A stretch of DNA of 64,000 bases from Notospermus geniculatus (taxonomy: Eukaryota; Nemertea; Pilidiophora; Heteronemertea; Lineidae): contig NMRB01002034.1 of the NCBI GenBank assembly GCA_002633025.1, forward strand, positions 1,342 to 65,341, given 5' to 3'. This document shows, one piece after another, positions 61,629 to 64,000 of the stretch. Under the pieces are notes generated by a model that saw nothing but the letters and a program-made list of their open reading frames with translations, was not told the DNA's origin and ran no database searches. Every line of letters begins with the position of its first letter. Within the stretch, counting starts at the first letter, position 1. The position numbers and the translations under genes are program-made.

Positions 61629-62693
61629 GGTGTTCATCCTACAGATCTTCAATCATGTCAATAGGGAGGTCCTATGCCAAAAGCAAGCTAAAACCTAATA
61701 ACATTTAATTACTGGTGAGTTAATTAGACTTATAAATGAACAAATTACTGCTCGCCGAGGAGTGATTTTAGGTGAGTAACAGTGTGTGCAAGTAAATCAC
61801 GCTACAAGAAAAGGCCTGTAACAGATCAATGGCGAAGACAACCATGTTCTGCATGGCAAACAACTTGGACTTCCAGTCGTTTAACATAAAAATTCCTTGT
61901 TAGTAACACATGTTTATCCACTGAGGTTTATTCATCACAGGCAAAAACTAATTACACTCACCTTAGCCAGGTTATGCAATGACAAATTATTGATGCACAA
62001 TACACTCCATTTTAATAGTTTGTAATCCAATTACGAATCAGAAGGATGACATGGATTTTGGTATTGCCTCATAATAACTCTTGATAATATTAGAAATATA
62101 TATTTTTATATCTGAATATGAATTTTCTTATAGAATAAAAGCACACATTTATACTACCGTACCGGTAGTCCTACATGTAGGCCTACCATGAAAATGACAA
62201 TGTACAATGATACGAGTGTAATCACCCCAGCATAGCACATTACATCTGTTGAACTGAGAAGCAAGCAAGTTTACCAGTACTTATACATGTAGGCTTATGC
62301 AAAAAAAAAGAATAATGTCCCTTCAGCAACACGATACGTTTGGACAGATGATTCCTGACTTCCCAATACGAGAGAAATTTACATCCTCCCATTGCAGGGC
62401 TTTGGTCTTGCTCCTCTTCATACACTACACACTAAGTTTGTGGAAGTGGATGAAGATGAGCAAGGTAAAAAGCCCCTGCTGTGGTGAGGATGGAAATTTA
62501 GGACATGACAAGCATTTTAACAAACTGGTTCCTCTGAGAATGCAACAACAAACCATTTGAACTTTTTCCTTACTTATACTCTACTTCATTCATAACAACT
62601 TATACAATGCGCCAGAAGAAAAAGCCAAGGCGCATATCCACAGGATATAACATAAATTACAAAGTGTTTGAAAAAAAGTTGCAATAGAAGATC
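61629..62693. other. No gene recognised
   Basis: AT-rich unassigned sequence; an 87-codon frame at 62297 has no recognisable domain. Confidence 0.3.
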
Positions 62694-62830
62694 AATAGGA
62701 GCTGACCATCAGCTGACCAATAGGCGTCATTACGGTCCAATTCAATGCCTCGCGGACCAACTCGTGCTTGACTGAGCACCAATCAGGAGAATTTCATTGG
62801 TTTGCTAGAACTTTGCTGCCATCTTTTAGT
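62694..62830. repeat. Dispersed repeat D1 (copy 3)
   Basis: AATAGGAGCTGACCATCAGC, TGACCAATAGGCGTCATTAC and TGCTAGAACTTTGCTGCCAT match 17821-17960. Confidence 0.75.
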
Positions 62831-63193
62831 GATAAGCAAGGCTGACTGCTCCCATGGAAATTAATTGCCAACTTTAGTGCAAAGTGATTGGCTGAAAAAA
62901 TTTTGTTTGTTCAATGAATTTGTGTGGAGGAGCACGAATTCCCAACTTAGATGATCCAAGACTGTCATAATGCAACAGAGACTTGATCAACCCTTTTGCT
63001 GTATATGCCCAGCATACTTGCTAATCCTGGTAGCTACGCATGCAACGGTCCTGTATGTAAACTAGGCCTACCTATAAGCGCATGATATGCATTAGTTGGT
63101 ACCGGTATCTCTGAGGATAATGGCAGCGCTGGGTCTACATTTATGGTGCTGGTAAATGACAATCGCTATATACAGCAAAAGGGTTAAAGGGAA
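62831..63193. other. No gene recognised
   Basis: Unassigned sequence. Confidence 0.3.
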
Positions 63194-63508
63194 TACAGTA
63201 CAGGTCACAATTGACATCCCTAAATTCACGTAAGTTGCACGAAAGTCACTCGTAACTTACGCAACAACTCACGAGCTATGTTACGCGTAACTTACGAGGT
63301 GAGTAACGCGGTGAGATACGCGAATTTCGCTAGTTACGCGGTGAGTTTCACAGTGAGTTACAAGGCGAGTTCCGGGTGAGTAACGCGATTTTGGCGAGTT
63401 ACGCGGTGAGTTACGCGAAACCAAAGCCGTGAGTCACGCGTAACTTACTCGTAACTTACCAGTAACTTATGCGAAGCCATAGGGATGTCAATTGTGACCT
63501 GTACTGTA
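63194..63508. mobile_element. MITE with exact ~28-bp inverted ends and internal GAGTTACGCG repeats
   Basis: TACAGTACAGGTCACAATTG then ACATCCCT on the left, exact complement on the right. The middle is built from GTGAGTTACGCG/GTAACTTACG variants on both strands, so it can fold at many scales. Confidence 0.92.
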
Positions 63509-64000
63509 GGTCGCGGCAGTCAAAAATGACACTAAAAAAATTTTGCGGCCCACAAAATTCACAATTTCAAAATAACGAATTTCTGTATTTTGTGGATTAT
63601 GTCCTAGGAAGCCAAGGTTTGCAGTTGACCTGTTGACCATAATATTGTAAACATGTTAAATGGCAATCAAAGGCAGCAAAGCCACAGCAGTTGTGCAAAT
63701 ATGCAATTAGTAGGAAATTAATTTCCGATATGAGTACTGAAATAGATTCAAGATGGTGGCGTTCGATTCTCTATTCAGACACTTCGACTGGCACGACCAG
63801 TTGGCTTTAAAGCATGGGCAATTAAATGTAGAACTTGAGGCGAATTGCAACACACCAACAGATCCATCACAATGTAATAGAACATGGATACACCTATAAT
63901 TATTCTGATATACACCAAGAAAAAGTTCAAAATATATCCGGGATATTTTCCTAGCACCAATGAGAATTAAGTGATTTTTGACAGAGTCCTTAACCAGCAA
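63509..64000. other. No gene recognised
   Basis: Contains a plus frame of 47 codons from ATG at 63754 preceded by an AAGATGGTGGC YY1-like word, and an unmatched minus frame. Neither shows a known domain. Confidence 0.3.

Noticed and set aside
63754-63897. Plus-strand 47-codon frame after a YY1-like word as the start of a gene
   Set aside because: No domain, no donor at a useful place, and a stop follows quickly.
1-64000. CRISPR arrays, operons, rRNA or long autonomous transposon genes
   Set aside because: Nothing of this kind is visible; the repeats are MITEs, SINEs, tandem repeats and segmental duplications in a eukaryotic locus.

Overview
This is a eukaryotic, intron-rich, transposon-dense window. 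The protein affinities and the repeat style (many short inverted-repeat elements, recurring CTACATGTAG and CCGGTA words) suggest a marine deuterostome invertebrate, most likely an echinoderm. The species is an inference.

Two conserved genes lie on the minus strand. (1) GBF1, the large Arf guanine-nucleotide exchange factor of the early Golgi, occupies 59351 down to 39056. I could trace 33 coding exons with compatible splice phases, summing to 5673 bases (1890 codons plus stop). The protein has DCB, HUS, Sec7 and HDS regions and a proline-rich tail, in the family order. (2) Downstream of it, head to tail, is the 5' end of a CaMKII gene. Exon 1 (34903-34970) carries the start codon and exon 2 (27165-27259) carries the catalytic lysine. 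I saw no later exon to the left, so intron 2 probably runs off the window. The gap between the GBF1 stop and the CaMKII start is about 4.1 kb.

The remaining sequence is mostly non-coding and full of repeats. Region 1-4.7 kb holds palindromic MITEs, a TA-flanked element and a CAGGG-type element. Region 4.7-9.5 kb is a 2-kb segment present twice, with an N at the join; the copies differ by transposon insertions, giving matched filled and empty sites. Region 10-19 kb has nested inverted-repeat elements and a ~150-bp minisatellite. Region 22.6-27.1 kb is a second tandem duplication, ending next to CaMKII exon 2. Region 28.7-39 kb (CaMKII intron 1 and the intergenic space) holds more nested elements. 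The GBF1 introns carry at least seven copies of a tRNA-derived SINE (an eighth is at 27.3 kb) and several foldback elements. The GBF1 5' region and 60-64 kb hold TTAA-flanked and other inverted-repeat elements.

The two genes are unrelated in pathway: GBF1 activates Arf GTPases for COPI transport, and CaMKII is a calcium/calmodulin kinase. I found no operon-like system, CRISPR array, rRNA, stand-alone tRNA or autonomous transposase. The best novelty is in the transposon biology: several elements with CAGGG-like ends and 5-6-bp target duplications, and insertions whose pre-insertion sites survive in the same window.
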